A DNA stretch of 64,000 nucleotides, from NCBI GenBank assembly GCA_030765045.1, contig CM060963.1, positions 66,394,617-66,458,616 of the forward strand, given 5' to 3'. This document shows, piece after piece, positions 21,770 to 32,830 of this stretch. The notes under the pieces are model-generated. The model was not told the DNA's origin. It was given only the letters and a program-made list of their open reading frames with translations, and did no database searches. This stretch comes from Tenodera sinensis (taxonomy: Eukaryota; Arthropoda; Insecta; Mantodea; Mantidae). Position 1 is the stretch's first letter. Every line of letters begins with the position of its first letter. A program made the translations under genes and the position numbers.

Positions 21770-22490
21770 TTCCAGTTAAATCTTACTATCGAATTTCTGA
21801 GTGTAGTACAATATTTTTACTTTTTACTAACGCAATAGAGAAAGTAATACACGTTTTAAATAGGAATATTGTTGGTTCATACTGCAATGAGGCTACCGTT
21901 TACTGCCTATTATTTTTGTAGACACTTTCTCGTAGTTAAATGTGGTTTTTGTTTCCGCCTTAGTTCACCGTGCTATCATTAGCTATAGGTGATACACATC
22001 ACATACGTCACAACGTCAAGGACAGAGCATGTGTTGTTCTCGTGGGCAGTTTGTGAAATGACATCGAAAGGTGTGGGGTTAAACGCTTGCGATGGCTGTG
22101 CAGTTGCCTCAACCGTGTGAAAACATTGCCATATACGCATAAGTGTTTTTAGTAAATCACGATATGTTTATTAATAGTTGCTTACAATTATGGTACAACT
22201 GGAACTCTGAAACATTCACAAACCGCATATTACAGCGATCACCTGGCGGAATTCATGCTCAAAGCAGCATATACGGAATATCTGCACTCTCTTCAATGGA
22301 GTTGGGCAGTTGTAAACTTCACACCATGCAAGGTAACACTAACGCACGTACTTTCTTAATTTATGTAAATTCTGTACTTCAGTATACATAATACACTTGC
22401 TTAACCACTACTCTTCCCAAGCAATTACTCTACATACGTGTTTAATGCATTGCATAAGATAATTGGGTAATTGTTTACAAAATCGGCCGC
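21770..22490. other. AT-rich DNA without recognisable genes
   Basis: No protein or shared repeat is recognised. Confidence 0.45.
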
Positions 22491-22536
22491 TCGAGAAAAC
22501 GAATGAAACATAGTGCAATGGATGCAGCTTTTATTG

Positions 22537-22718
22537 CTGATTACGATTTTGAAAGTTTTATTTGGCGCTCAAGCTTCGTTTTTTATTTATGAACAAATTT
22601 CGTACGTGCGATGCAGCGGTTTTATTTCGCCTATGTGGTGGATATTTAGCAAATAAATGTTTATAAACGAGTATAATATATGCTAGAATGATTGATTAAT
22701 GTATTTATGTTGAAATTA
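22537..22718 (+). repeat. left inner arm of inverted repeat
   Basis: Pairs with 22866-23035 over roughly 170-180 bp with scattered mismatches and small indels. The shared core includes GAGTATAATATATGCTAGAA. Confidence 0.8.
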
Positions 22719-22865
22719 TTATTGCTGATTAAGATTTTGAAAGTTTTATTTGGTGGCAAAGCTTCGTTTTCGGTTTGTCTGTGTTAGGTTAGGTGTAGTG
22801 TGAGTGGGGTGACAGGGTCCTGTGTTATCGAAATATTTACAACTTGGGCAGTGTTTATGCAACAA

Positions 22866-23035
22866 TTTCAACTTAAATACACTAATCAATAATTCTAGCA
22901 TATATTATACTCCTTTATTCACATTTATTTGCTAAATATACGACGCATAAGGAAATAAACCACTGCATTGCATGTACTAAATTTGTTCATAAATCAAAAA
23001 CGAAGCTTGAGTACCACATAAAACTTTGAAAATCT
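22866..23035 (-). repeat. right inner arm of inverted repeat
   Basis: Reverse complement of the left inner arm. Its outer end, ACTTTGAAAATCT (23023-23035), is also one copy of the LINE target duplication. Confidence 0.8.
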
Positions 23036-25249
23036 GTTGTTGTTTTCTAGTGCCTTGCATCTGGCAATGAAGCCATTAGCATTCGTGCTTTCCAATACTT
23101 TTGAACTGTAGTTTCTTCTGATCTTAATGCTTCACAGGTCTTCAAGTGTTCTTCATTCATTTCTGCTGGATCGTTACACAGGACACATATTGGTGAGGCT
23201 GAGATACCTATTCTGTAGAGATGACTTGCCAAGCAGTCATGACTTGTCAATAGTCGGAAGGCTGCAACCGCTGTTTTCCTTGGTCTCTGGGGGATTATAT
23301 CTGGATTGGAAAGTAGTGTAATCCATTTTTTATCTTTGGCATTTGTTTCTATTTCTTGTAGGTATGAATGAGAAAAATTTTTAATGATCAAGCGTTTTAT
23401 TGAGGAATATGAGAAATTGAATTTAGACTTTTGTTTTATTGTTGTGCCTTTCTTTGCAAGTGAGTCTGCAGCTTCGTTCCCCATGACTCCACAGTGTGCT
23501 GGAATCCATTGGAGATGAACAGTCTTATTAACTTTTTGGAGTTGTGTTAACATTTTGTAGCATTCTCTAATTTTTGTTGACTTCTTTGTAGTATTTGAAC
23601 ATATTCCCTGAATTGCAGCTTTAGAATCTGAAAGAATTACTGCCTTGTTAAATTTATTTAAGGGAAGATTTAATAATTGTCGGAGAGCAATGTATATAGA
23701 CTCTATTTCTCCATCATAATTTGTTGTGTCCCTGCCAACAGAATGATAAAAGGAAAAATGTGAACATGTAACTCCAGCTCCAGTAAGGTTTTCCTTCGAG
23801 GATCCATCAGTATATATGTGCAGCCATTCTTCTGTGGGATACCTAGTATTGATTGTTTCCAGAGCTAGAAGTTTTTGTATTTCTTTTGGTGTGTCTGATT
23901 TACTTATTTCCTCTATTAATTCCAAATTGAAGGTAGGTTGCAATAATTCCAATGAATTTTCTCTTATAAGTAGATTTTCTCTGGTGTTAGGAATGTTCAA
24001 TTTGGATTTAATCTGTGTTACCTTTTCTAGGAAACTACTATGAGTTTTAAGGATTGAAGGGGGGAGGTTCTCTTCTGTCCATTTAGAGTTTGGCAGTCGT
24101 AACATTTTCTCGTGTTGGAGCAATGCTTGTTCTTCTATTTTTGTTGTTATTGATGGGGTCCGTGTTAAGGCAAGCATGGCATCAATAGGTGTGGATTTAA
24201 CTGCTCCAGTGATTAGGCGAAGAGCCTGATTTTGTATTTGTTCAAGTTTATTGATGTTAGCATTTGCTGCTGTTATTAAAGCTTCAGAACAGTACAAGAG
24301 GTTTGGTTTAATATACATTTTGTATGTTGTGTTAAGGACTCTCCTTGAGCAACCCCATTTAGCACCAGCTAACCTTTTCAGGATTTGTAATTTCTTTTCA
24401 ACCTTTTCTGAGATGTTTGTTATATGTTTTTTCCAAGTTAGCTTTCTGTCGAAAGTGATGCCTAAGTATTTGGCATCATCAACTGCTTTGAGTGGATTAC
24501 CATTATAATTTATGTTAATATTAACTGGTTTGTATTTTAGTGTAAATAATTCATAATTTGTTTTTTCCACATTGATAGTCATGAGGTTTTTGGAGTTCCA
24601 TTCATGTACTTTGTTTAGGGCTGTTTCTATTCTGTCTTTAATTAATTCAGGTTTTTTTGAAGAGCCTGAAGTCCAAATGACTGCATTGTCAGCAAATAAA
24701 GCAATTTTGGTTTCTAAAGTTTTTATTATTGATGGAAGGTCATTTATATATATGTTAAAGAGTGTTGTGCTCAGAACAGCACCTTGTGGAAGTCCTCGGT
24801 GTGTTTGTTTATATTTGGAAATGTATGCATTATATTTTGTGGCACAAAATCTTTGTGAAATAAACTGAGTTATCCACTTAAGCATGTTACTTTTCACACC
24901 TATTGATTGCAACTTCTCAATTAATTTGTTTCTCCAGACTGAGTCATATGCTGATTTAAAAACAATGAATACTGCTAAGGTATCCTCCTTTCTATTGAAA
25001 GCTTCCTTGATGTCTTGGCTTAGTAGGAGTACATTTTCACTTGTACTATGATTCTGTCTGAAGCCGGTCTGTGAACAATTAATTAAGTTGTAATATTCTA
25101 GGAACCAGTTAAGTCTAGATGCCACCATTCTTTCCATCACTTTTGCAATAACACTGGTCAAAGATATTGGTCTGAAACTATTAATATTGTTTGAGGGTTT
25201 GTTTTTCTTTAAAATCGGGATGATAATGGCTTTTTTCCAGTCGGAAGGT
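23036..25249 (-). mobile_element. 5'-truncated LINE (RT-RNase H type) with 13-bp target duplications
   Basis: ACTTTGAAAATCT occurs at 23023-23035 and 25250-25262, immediately outside the element. On the minus strand the element starts within the reverse transcriptase domain and ends ACTAGAAAACAACAAC, an A-rich tail. It is 2214 bp long, lacks the endonuclease and any ORF1, and belongs to the same group as the plus-strand LINE at 42.5-46.3 kb, sharing LPQGAVLSTTLFN and WLHIYTDGS. Confidence 0.9.
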
Positions 25250-25284
25250 ACTTTGAAAATCTTAATCAGCAATAAAAACTGCAT
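23047..25284 (-). CDS. LINE reverse transcriptase-RNase H, truncated and catalytically altered
   Basis: An uninterrupted 745-codon frame. The first 11 or so residues (MQFLLLIKIFK) are encoded by the foldback arm and the target duplication. LINE sequence starts at PSDWKKAIIIPILKKNK. The RT continues with RPISLTSVIAKVMERMV, GFRQNHSTSENVLL, LPQGAVLSTTLFN and IALFADNAVIW. The last should be F-A-D-D; the second Asp is Asn (AAT), which should abolish polymerisation. RNase H follows near residue 480 (LHIYTDGSS, ILSDSKAAI, IPAHCGVMGNEAADSLAKK) with its acidic residues present. The C-terminus has C-x2-C and H-x4-C spacing (CVLCNDPAEMNEEHLKTC). No endonuclease. An intact-looking but dead copy; the clade is I-like by domain order. 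Confidence 0.85.
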   Translation of the reverse strand: MQFLLLIKIFKVPSDWKKAIIIPILKKNKPSNNINSFRPISLTSVIAKVMERMVASRLNWFLEYYNLINCSQTGFRQNHSTSENVLLLSQDIKEAFNRKEDTLAVFIVFKSAYDSVWRNKLIEKLQSIGVKSNMLKWITQFISQRFCATKYNAYISKYKQTHRGLPQGAVLSTTLFNIYINDLPSIIKTLETKIALFADNAVIWTSGSSKKPELIKDRIETALNKVHEWNSKNLMTINVEKTNYELFTLKYKPVNININYNGNPLKAVDDAKYLGITFDRKLTWKKHITNISEKVEKKLQILKRLAGAKWGCSRRVLNTTYKMYIKPNLLYCSEALITAANANINKLEQIQNQALRLITGAVKSTPIDAMLALTRTPSITTKIEEQALLQHEKMLRLPNSKWTEENLPPSILKTHSSFLEKVTQIKSKLNIPNTRENLLIRENSLELLQPTFNLELIEEISKSDTPKEIQKLLALETINTRYPTEEWLHIYTDGSSKENLTGAGVTCSHFSFYHSVGRDTTNYDGEIESIYIALRQLLNLPLNKFNKAVILSDSKAAIQGICSNTTKKSTKIRECYKMLTQLQKVNKTVHLQWIPAHCGVMGNEAADSLAKKGTTIKQKSKFNFSYSSIKRLIIKNFSHSYLQEIETNAKDKKWITLLSNPDIIPQRPRKTAVAAFRLLTSHDCLASHLYRIGISASPICVLCNDPAEMNEEHLKTCEALRSEETTVQKYWKARMLMASLPDARH

Positions 25285-25312
25285 CCATTGAACTATGTTT
25301 CATTCGTTTTCT

Positions 25313-25920
25313 CAAGGATCTAAGGCTGGATGGAGTATAGGTTAGTGTGTGTACATGAACGGAATGTCCTGTGTTATCAGTAACGCAACATCTACTCATG
25401 CCATCAATACAATCAAGTACTTATAACACCATATCTAAACTCTTTCTCCACTTTTACAATTTGATGTGGGTATTATAGCTTAGACTATATGTTTATACAG
25501 CAAATGTACTCCAACACTTATTCACGAATTCCTGCTCCTTTACACCATGCTTAATAAATATCCGCAGATAAGTGTAGCTACGTGCATGTAATTTTTCTTT
25601 CTTTCTTTCTTTCTTTTTGCGAGCGGTCCAAGTTCTGTATAATAACTCATGGCCCCATGACTTTCTCAACGAAGGTTTTCTGAATATTTTTTAGTATTTT
25701 AGGAATTCATGAATTGAAATTAGCAAGTGCTTTAAAACGATGTCCATTAGAAAAAATGAGATTCTCAATAGTGAAAGAATTGTCAAAGCTGAGCCAGTGA
25801 TTTTTCAGATTAACCTGTGTAAAGCAAACGCATTTATAACTGTTGTATTAGGCTAGTCCTAGTGATATTTTGCACAAAAAATTTCATCACGATATGTTTA
25901 AACCTTCTATGTATGGAATC
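25313..25920. other. no recognisable gene; short TTTC microsatellite
   Basis: TTTC repeats lie at about 25588-25617. Nothing else is seen. Confidence 0.45.
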
Positions 25921-25925
25921 TTTAT

Positions 25926-26100
25926 ACTATTGTCTGCCTAGTGGTCAAGCGACTTCTCAGTCACACGTCCTAGGATCGATTCCCATCCGGTGTGGGAATT
26001 TTTCTTTCGTTAGGATTATTCCCTACGCTCCATGTAAAGTGGAATTGTGAGAGTACATATGCACGTGAAAATAACTTAAAATGACGAAAACCTACAGCAT
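25926..26100 (+). mobile_element. tRNA-like SINE, family E
   Basis: TGCCTAGTGGTCAAGCGACT resembles an A-box region and GGATCGATTCCC a B-box, at the usual spacing, followed by an unrelated body. A single copy in the window; the 3' end is not defined. Confidence 0.45.
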
Positions 26101-26411
26101 GGGAACCTAATAAGAGTTTGGAGGGTTACATTCAAATGACTTTATGCATTTTTACACTTTTCCATTTTTCCATTGTTCTTTTATCCAGTTCACATTAATC
26201 GAGATAAATATGTACTAATATTACACATACTTTTCATTTCCTTGTAGATGCAATGGAAAAGTGGGGAATGCATTAGGTTTAAGCGATAGAAATTTCTTAA
26301 GAGCTGGCCATTATGCGATGGCTTAAAATTTCGTTCTCATATTAAAAAAAAGAAAAAGAAAAGCTATTTTGTCAACGAGGCTGTCAACTCCGAGAATTAT
26401 ACTAGTACTAC

Positions 26412-26580
26412 CAGGTGTCAGAATTTCGTCCCACAGGAGTTTTTATATGCAAGTAAATCTACAAGGGCTTTCACTTTAAGCACATTTAAAACTATCGGTG
26501 TAAGCCAGGTTTGAACCCGCGACCTTAGGATCAGTAGACCAGCGCCTAAGCTAATCGCCCAGCTTGGCTTCTGTACCTGC
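26412..26580 (-). mobile_element. tRNA-derived SINE, family B, copy 2
   Basis: The minus strand gives GCGGGTTCAAACCTGGCTTA (B-box), preceded by a CTACTGATCCTAAGG anticodon-arm-like stretch. The body ends with CTCCTGTGGGACGAAATTC. This parallels the copies at 41908-42121 and 47806-47950. Confidence 0.75.
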
Positions 26581-26682
26581 TTGAGAGAGAGGGAGAGGGA
26601 GAGAGCGGAGGGGGTAATAAAGACTCCATTGGAGAAAAGTATTTGTTGTAAAATGCAGATAAATAACAAGAAACATCTTGGA

Positions 26683-27180
26683 AATGGTTAATTCGAAAAA
26701 AAGATGTATTTGACAGAAATTGTGCACTTTAACGAGAGCTATAATTTTTGTGCAGTAAGATTTTGTCTATATCTTGTAGTTTGTGAGTTATACAGAAGTC
26801 ACCCAGAATGACGACTTCAAAGCCTATTCGTAGAAAATTCAATATTTACATTGGTTAGGAAAATCAATTTAAAATTTGGTAATTTAATCAGAATTGTTGT
26901 TGGTGCAATTTTTGAGAAAATCAAAAATTTTAAAATATTTTCCATTTGAAGCATAACTTGTGTTGGGGCATTTTCTTGAAAATCTTCGCGTTGTACCCTT
27001 GGAAAACGTGTTTGGTATTTATAACTATTTGTTGTGCTGTTTATACACACAAACACACACGGTGCATTTCTAAAAATGGTTCTTTCTTGAGTCGGGAACT
27101 ATTCAAGCCGTGTATTCCCAATGGAAATTTCGATATCGAAATTTCGGGTTGAAAACAGTACCTTTTCTATCTATTATGCA
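26683..27180 (-). repeat. dispersed CA/TG-bearing repeat family, copy E
   Basis: Blocks in order: TTTTTGTGCAGTAAGATTTT, a GAGAAAATCAAAAATTTT stretch, TTGTGCTGTTTATACACACA with a short CA run at 27044-27060, and then GAAATTTCGGGTTGAAAACAG. The order agrees with copies D, G and H. Confidence 0.7.
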
Positions 27181-27184
27181 CGTG

Positions 27185-28100
27185 GTAGACAAAGTAAAAA
27201 TTTGAAAGAGTAAAAACACCATCAAAAGTTTCAGTCCAAGCCCCCGATATGACCATAGCAGCTCAAGATAACTATAGAAACAAAGTTTAAAAACATTTTA
27301 CATTAAAAGTATAGTAAACCTGCTTGTATACTGTTGTTCATTCAGGGCTTCTGATATCAAATTACTGCTACCACGCCTGTATAATATATTTCACTTATTT
27401 GCATCTGAGAAGAAATTCTAAAGGGAAATTATGCAGGATAAATTAACTTATAGCCAGCTCGCGACATCACATTGCGGCACAAATGCAGTTTGTTGATGTT
27501 TCGGTATTAAGAAAGAATGAAGCAGGCATTTCGTTTTTGCTTTCCTAAGAAAGCGCTAGACGTAACGTAAGATGTGCCTTTTAAAGTAAATTAATATGCT
27601 ACGTAACAATGTCAGGGGAGTAACCAACCGGCCCTGTACCTTCAGCCTCCTGACGCCAGCACTTTATTCTGCCATTCCATCACTAAAGGCATCGCATTCC
27701 CTGAAAACTCTTCCAAACTGGAGCTTCTCTTCTTTGTGTTGTTGTACAGTCGTTTTCTTTTTCGCTCCCTGACATTTTTCGTGTTTTGATGGAGAGAGGG
27801 ATGGGACAAGTCTAGTCCCAGTGGCGCCGCGTCATGGTAAGGTAAAGAACTGGCTTGTTTTTCTTTCGTAGGGTGGTGGCTTCCCAGGTCGTCACGCCAA
27901 ATGCCAAAACAACTACCATATTGGCATAATGTCAACGACTTGAAATTACAACTCGTAATATCTTATCTGCCTTGCAACAATTGTTATAAAATGGAATCAG
28001 ACCTTAGTTATGTTAACATAGTGCACAATGTAGTCACAACACACAGAAATTACACCTTAACCCTACGGGGTACCAGGGAGGGGGGTACTTTGTGACCACC
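27185..28100. other. unassigned DNA with an unrecognised 97-codon minus frame
   Basis: The minus frame at 27935-27642 is open in a locally G+C-richer block. It has a basic stretch (RERKRKRLYNNTKKR) and no known domain, so it is more likely a repeat than a gene. A hairpin-forming TGCCAA / TTGGCA pair sits near 27902-27926. Confidence 0.35.
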
Positions 28101-28106
28101 ATCAGT

Positions 28107-28578
28107 AACAAAAGCAATTTTTAAAACAAATTTATTTTAAAATTGAGTATTATATAGTGTCATGTATATAAAGTAATATTTCACATGGTTTAACTATTGC
28201 ATTTTTTACTCTTTCACATGAATCACATTAAATATTATGCCAATCCAACCAACTAATATTATTGTAAATCATTCTTTACCTAACATTTACTATGTATGGT
28301 TATAAATCCTATTTGCAGATTCTAAATTTGTTGTACTTAACTCTGCCAAAGTAGTTCAATTAATAATATTCAATATTTATTATAAATATTAAAGAAGCAA
28401 CAAACAATTTTGAATTTCTCATTATTACACTATCAACGGAGGTAACCCCGCTGGTAACAAAATGTTTCAGCAATTTTCAAAACAAATTTATTTTAAAACT
28501 GGGTACTGTATCTTGTCATGTTTATAAAGGTAATATTTAACGTTGGTTAGCTATTCCTTTTTTACTCTTTTACATGAC
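28107..28578. repeat. diverged direct repeat, about 120-bp units
   Basis: 28107-28225 and 28452-28578 share AAAACAAATTTATTTTAAAA followed by similar GTCATGT, TAATATTT and TTTTTTACTCTTT blocks. The intervening 225 bp is AT-rich with no recognisable content. Confidence 0.6.
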
Positions 28579-28579
28579 A

Positions 28580-29280
28580 CTATGGCAAGCTTACTCCATA
28601 GAGTAGATTAGATAGATTAGATGCTCCATGAATATCGTTGCCAAGGAGATGAGAAAAGTAACAGATAGAGATGACAAAGTTGAGGGTTGCAAGTTTATAC
28701 GAGAAAGGGAGTTTTGAGTGTATTTGGGGATTTGTGTAAGCGAGGACAAAGCTAATTGAATGTAAAAGTAAAGAAAATAGACTAAAGATAGTGAGTAAAC
28801 TTGGAGAGTTTAAAAAAGACCAAGTAGGAAAGCTTATGCTAATGAGAGTTGACGTAAGTGTACATTTGTTAATTTGTGTTGACTGAGCCGGTTGTAAAAG
28901 TTCGAGAACATAAATAACGGAAAATTGAGAATTTTTGCAATGCCAACGGAGCAGTACTTTACGACCACCTTGACATTTCATTGTTTCTCAAAGTCACCGA
29001 CAATGCAAACTTTGAAACAATTGTGCAATTCAGTAGTAGAAATAGTGATTGACAATGTAAACTAATCTTTTTAATTACTTTATTTCACCAACTTCTACAC
29101 TTAGGAATGGCCTCACATACACCAGTTTAACATGTACACTTATTCAACTCTCTTTATCATTAGCTTTCTCAAAAACTAGCATGTGAAACTATATCTCTGT
29201 TACCTTTTTACTCCCTGGCAACCACTTTATCCAAACGGCGTTTAATATATGCCATAGAGATCTTAAGCAACGTCATACTG
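28580..29280. other. no recognisable gene
   Basis: A minus-strand frame (28981-28580) has hydrophobic stretches but no similarity that I recognise. Confidence 0.4.
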
Positions 29281-29639
29281 CCCCCGCACCCATCAGTGCT
29301 ACACGCCCCGAGCAGCACCATCACATTGGGCCAAACGATCTACCACCAGTATCTTCCCGCGGGGCAGCCTCTGGATGCGATGCACTATATCCTCTATCCG
29401 CAGTATGGTCCTTGTCATGGTTGTTGCAGCTTGGGGCAGAGCCACTTGATCCGGGTTGGGCGATACAAGCACAACAAATCACCTTGTTGGAGCCGTAGGC
29501 TGTTGGCTGTTGGCTTACCGGTCGTACCAGGTCTTCATCCGGTCGCGCAACCTGGCTTAGTCGATTGCTGATTGTCCTAATCCAGGGGGACATCTAAACA
29601 ACAGGTCGAATGGAAGGCGCAATTCTCTGCCAAAGACCA

Positions 29640-30290
29640 AACTAGCTGGCGTCATCCCAGTGGTGTCATGCGTAGATGAACGGTAGGCAAGCAAGAACAG
29701 CGGCACCCAGTAATCTCAGTTCCCTCTGGTGGTTGGCCACGAGTTTCCTCAGATGTTCTTCGAGAGTCTTAATGTACCTTTCGACCAGGGCGTCTGATTG
29801 TGGGTATAGAGGCGTCGTTTGTGTGTTGTGTACTCCGAGTCACTCAAGCGTTTCTTTCATCAGATTGGACTAGAAGTTTCTGCCCTAATCGCTGTGCAGT
29901 TCTAGCGGTACCCCAAGTTGGCAGAACAGTTCTGCCACATGGCAGGCCACGATCATTTTGGCTTCCTAGTTAGGAATCTCGTACACCTTTGGGCACTTTA
30001 TAAAGTGGTCAATGGTCACTAGCAGATATTTATTGCCTCTGTTGGACATAGGGAACAGTCCAGTAATATCGATAACAATGCGTTCGAAGGGTGCTCCCAC
30101 GTTATGCTGCCCCATGTGGCCTCGGTTCCTTGCGCAACTTGCCGCAAACACAGACATCGGGGACACCACCTCTTAGTATCTGCTCGTAGTCTCAGCCAAT
30201 AGTACCACTGTCGCAGTGTATCAATAGTGTGGTTCGATCCAAGATGCCCATCCAAGTAACGCGAATGTATCTCCTCCAGGACCCCCATGA
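29640..30290 (-). pseudogene. gypsy integrase remnant
   Basis: The frame at 30288-30019 has HLGSNHTIDTLRQWYYW and CPRCLCC-like spacing, the HHCC zinc-binding head. The frame at 30169-29966 has PFERIVIDITGLFP and NKYLLVTIDHF, the start of the catalytic core with its first Asp. Further along, a broken frame has HSD, then HNTQTTPLYPQSDALVERY with the region of the third acidic residue, and KTLEEHLRKLV. Frames change at least twice. Confidence 0.8.
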
Positions 30291-30699
30291 CCTTACTCCG
30301 AGAAAGTACCAGCTACTCTCTCTGCGTCTTTCCATCGGGTGACTCCCAGATTCGGTGCAACCCACCGTCCGTTATTTTCAGCGAGTAACATTGTGCCCAG
30401 TAAGACGTATACTCACTACTCGTGGGTGCGATAACCTTCTAGCTCGGCCTGGTCCTTGTTTCCACTTCTTGAGGAGCGATCCTAAATGGATGTCTGCCAG
30501 CTGTTTAGGCCTGCACTGCTCCATCCATCTGCAGGTGCTGCTGAAGACACATGGACAGTTGTTGCGCGCTCCTTCTCTTCCATCCTCTTAGAGTGGCTGC
30601 ACTGCTCTAGGCAAGGTCTTCTCGACAACTACATTGGAGTGGCTCTTTCCTTTCTGGTGTTTTGAGATAAAGCTTTACACCTGGATCCTCTGGATCCAA

Positions 30700-31110
30700 C
30701 GACTGCTTGTAAGCTCCGTAATATCTTGCTCAGCTTGTCCAGATGATCTTCGAAGCTGCTGTCAGTCACGATTATGTCGTCCACGTATAGCAGACGACCG
30801 TCGTAAGTCAGGCCTAGTCACCAAACCCATGAGGCGCTGGAAAGTGACTTGCTCGTTACAGAGGCCAAAGGGCATAACTGAGCCAATGCGGCCTTCCCCT
30901 TATCTCCAGAGCCACCTGCCAGTACCCGGATTTCTAGTCCAAAGACGAGAACCACTGGGCTCCACCAAGAGTACCCAGAGTGACGTCAACCCTTGGTAAA
31001 GGAAAACAGTCCTTTAGGGTGGCAGCGTTCATTTTCCGGTAATCCACGCAGAAGTAAATTTTACCGTTCTTTTTCCTTTACCAGGACTACAAGGGGGCAC
31101 ACTCCTCAAT
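30700..31110 (-). pseudogene. gypsy reverse transcriptase remnant
   Basis: Three RT blocks are recognisable on the minus strand: FCVDYRKMNAAT (about 31018-31054), MPFGLCN (30855-30875) and LLYVDDIIVTD, with YVDD at 30777-30788. Spacing fits the Ty3/gypsy RT. Stops and shifts separate the blocks. Confidence 0.8.
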
Positions 31111-31670
31111 GATTCCCCTAGCTCTCATATCCTGCAGCGTACCTCTGCTTGCTTTGCCAGAGGAACACGTCTTGGTGGTTGACGGATAGTTCGGGCCTCT
31201 CCGGTGTTGGTGCGACCATAATGACTGTTCCCTTGACTGAAAACTGACTGGTAACGTTCAAGTAGGTTGCAGTTGCTCTCTCGTCAGATAGTCGACCGCC
31301 CTCTTCAATTAAGTTCTTCGCTGGGGCTGTCTCCATCAGCCCATCGGACGACGTCATACTTACTGCCGGCTCGCCCTTCCCCAGCTTCGTTCCAGCTTGT
31401 ATATCCTGATCGCTGTCCGAGGGATTCGACAGTCTCAGAGGCACTAACTTCCGGCAACAACGCCCTGGAAGCGCACAATACGTCTAGGGGCAGCACCTCA
31501 CCTCTCGTGGGTACTATTACGTCTTCCACCAGGGTTACCGTCCATCCCTGGTTGCTGGTTTAGCTTCCAAAGCGTCATTTCGTCTCAGCCGAGTCACAAG
31601 ACCCTCCCGCCTACATTGACCGTCGCGAGGTGGATCCTGAGGGTATCCAGTTGTAGTAACACTCCCTCAG

Positions 31671-32012
31671 TCACCCTTGTGACGAAAACCCCAAGGTCAA
31701 CTCCAGCCATGCCTCCCACTCCATAGGCAGTGTGTTGCCCGATGCCGTCACTATCTGGTAGGGTCGATTTGGTATCCTCGACGGCAATCCCTTTGCCACG
31801 TCAGGTCGAATCACGATCAGGGCTGCACCCGTGTCTAGCATCGCTTCCCTCTGACCCATCCATCCGCGATGAGGCTGTCCTCCATCCTCTGGCACAAAGC
31901 GCGCATCCTCACTCGAGGGGTTGGCAATGGTAGTCCCGACATGCCCCGACATGCCGGTTCTTAATCCTTTTTCCACCTGCTCGTCAACCGGGTGTGGGCA
32001 GTTCTTCATCAC
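31671..32012 (-). pseudogene. retroviral-type aspartic protease remnant
   Basis: The frame carries AMLDTGAALIVIRPDVA, the DTGA active-site loop and following strand of retropepsins (about 31797-31848). Next comes TASGNTLPMEW, a typical second half. The catalytic triplet is intact, but the frame is isolated between stops. It lies directly downstream of the zinc knuckle, as in gypsy elements. Confidence 0.75.
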
Positions 32013-32830
32013 GTGTCCTCACTCCCAACACATACCATTGAAAGATCTCCAACGGCGGCTTTGTGTTGTTCCTCTACCCCCGTCATATCGATCTTTAACA
32101 TTGAGGCGGTTGTTACCTTGGCCGCCTCCATGCTCGATGCTGCCATTAGCGCATCATAGATGGCCTTGTACTCGCCGAGCCTTAACCACTGAGGTATCTC
32201 GGTGTCATACACCTCGTCGACGAAGGGGAAGGCAGCTTCCTGGGAAACGTTTCCGGGCGGGAGGTTCACCAGGCCTTATTTACTAGTTGTTTAATTTCCA
32301 AAGCGAACTCCTGCTGCGTCCCCCTTGGCTGTAGCAGCCTTGACTTAAAACTGGCTACGATAGGCTGCAACCTGGCGGTGATTTCCAAAACGATTTTCGA
32401 AAGCCTCCCGATATCTTTGCACGCCACCGCCGCCTTTCTTTGGAGGCCAGCTATCAGCTTCTTCTCTTAACCATCAGTTGTGAGGACAGCGGTGCAAAAC
32501 TGTCGGGGTAAGACTTCAAAGGTTGACCTGCTGTCGTTTTTGGGTTGTTTGACGCGCGCAGGTGTGTCGCGTCCTGGCGTCTTGATCTTCAGGTCCTTAA
32601 GTCTTTAATTGAGCAAGTGGTCCTCCCAGGAGTTCAATTGCTTGGTGTTGCCGTCGACTCTATCTTAACACGTTCGCCAAGGTTGTACATTTTCCGCCGA
32701 GGTTTTCCACTTCTTGGTTCACACCGGCCAGGTGCCCGATCGTTTCCGATAGCTCTCACTTCGTTTCTAATATTTACAATTCCATCTGTTGCATTCCGGT
32801 TTGCATTTGCTGCTCCCAAGGAGGGCGTGG
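32009..32830 (-). pseudogene. Gag remnant of the gypsy element
   Basis: A minus-strand frame near 32440-32280 includes an ENRFGN block, then KSRLLQPRGTQQEFALEIKQ. This is the pattern of the Ty3/gypsy capsid (Retrotrans_gag), with a KPGESLQEFA-like core. A coiled-coil-like Gln/Met-rich stretch precedes it (about 32830-32780). At about 32012-32047 a CCHC zinc knuckle is visible, but its second Cys codon is a TGA stop. Several further stops occur. Confidence 0.65.

Larger units (their letters stand above)
22491..25312. mobile_element. foldback element with its right arm split by a LINE
   Basis: The left arm (22491-22718) is inverted in two pieces: 22866-23035 and 25250-25312. The outer part pairs GAGAAAACGAATGAAACATA (from about 22494) with its complement ending at about 25308. 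The inner part pairs 22537-22718 with 22866-23035. Removing 23036-25262 makes the right arm continuous, about 230 bp. The spacer (22719-22865) begins with a further partial copy of the arm sequence (22727-22772). No transposase was found. The class is unknown; long inverted arms suggest a foldback DNA element. Confidence 0.7.
29560..32830 (-). mobile_element. decayed Ty3/gypsy-type LTR retrotransposon
   Basis: Read on the minus strand, the order is Gag (about 32830-32015), zinc knuckle, protease (about 31850-31670), reverse transcriptase (31110-30700) and integrase (30290-29640). This is the Ty3/gypsy order (protease, RT, integrase). Every domain is broken by stops and frameshifts. The locally high G+C fits a decayed coding element in AT-rich DNA. 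I could not find LTRs at either edge; the region near 32820-33225 is occupied by other repeats. Confidence 0.85.
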
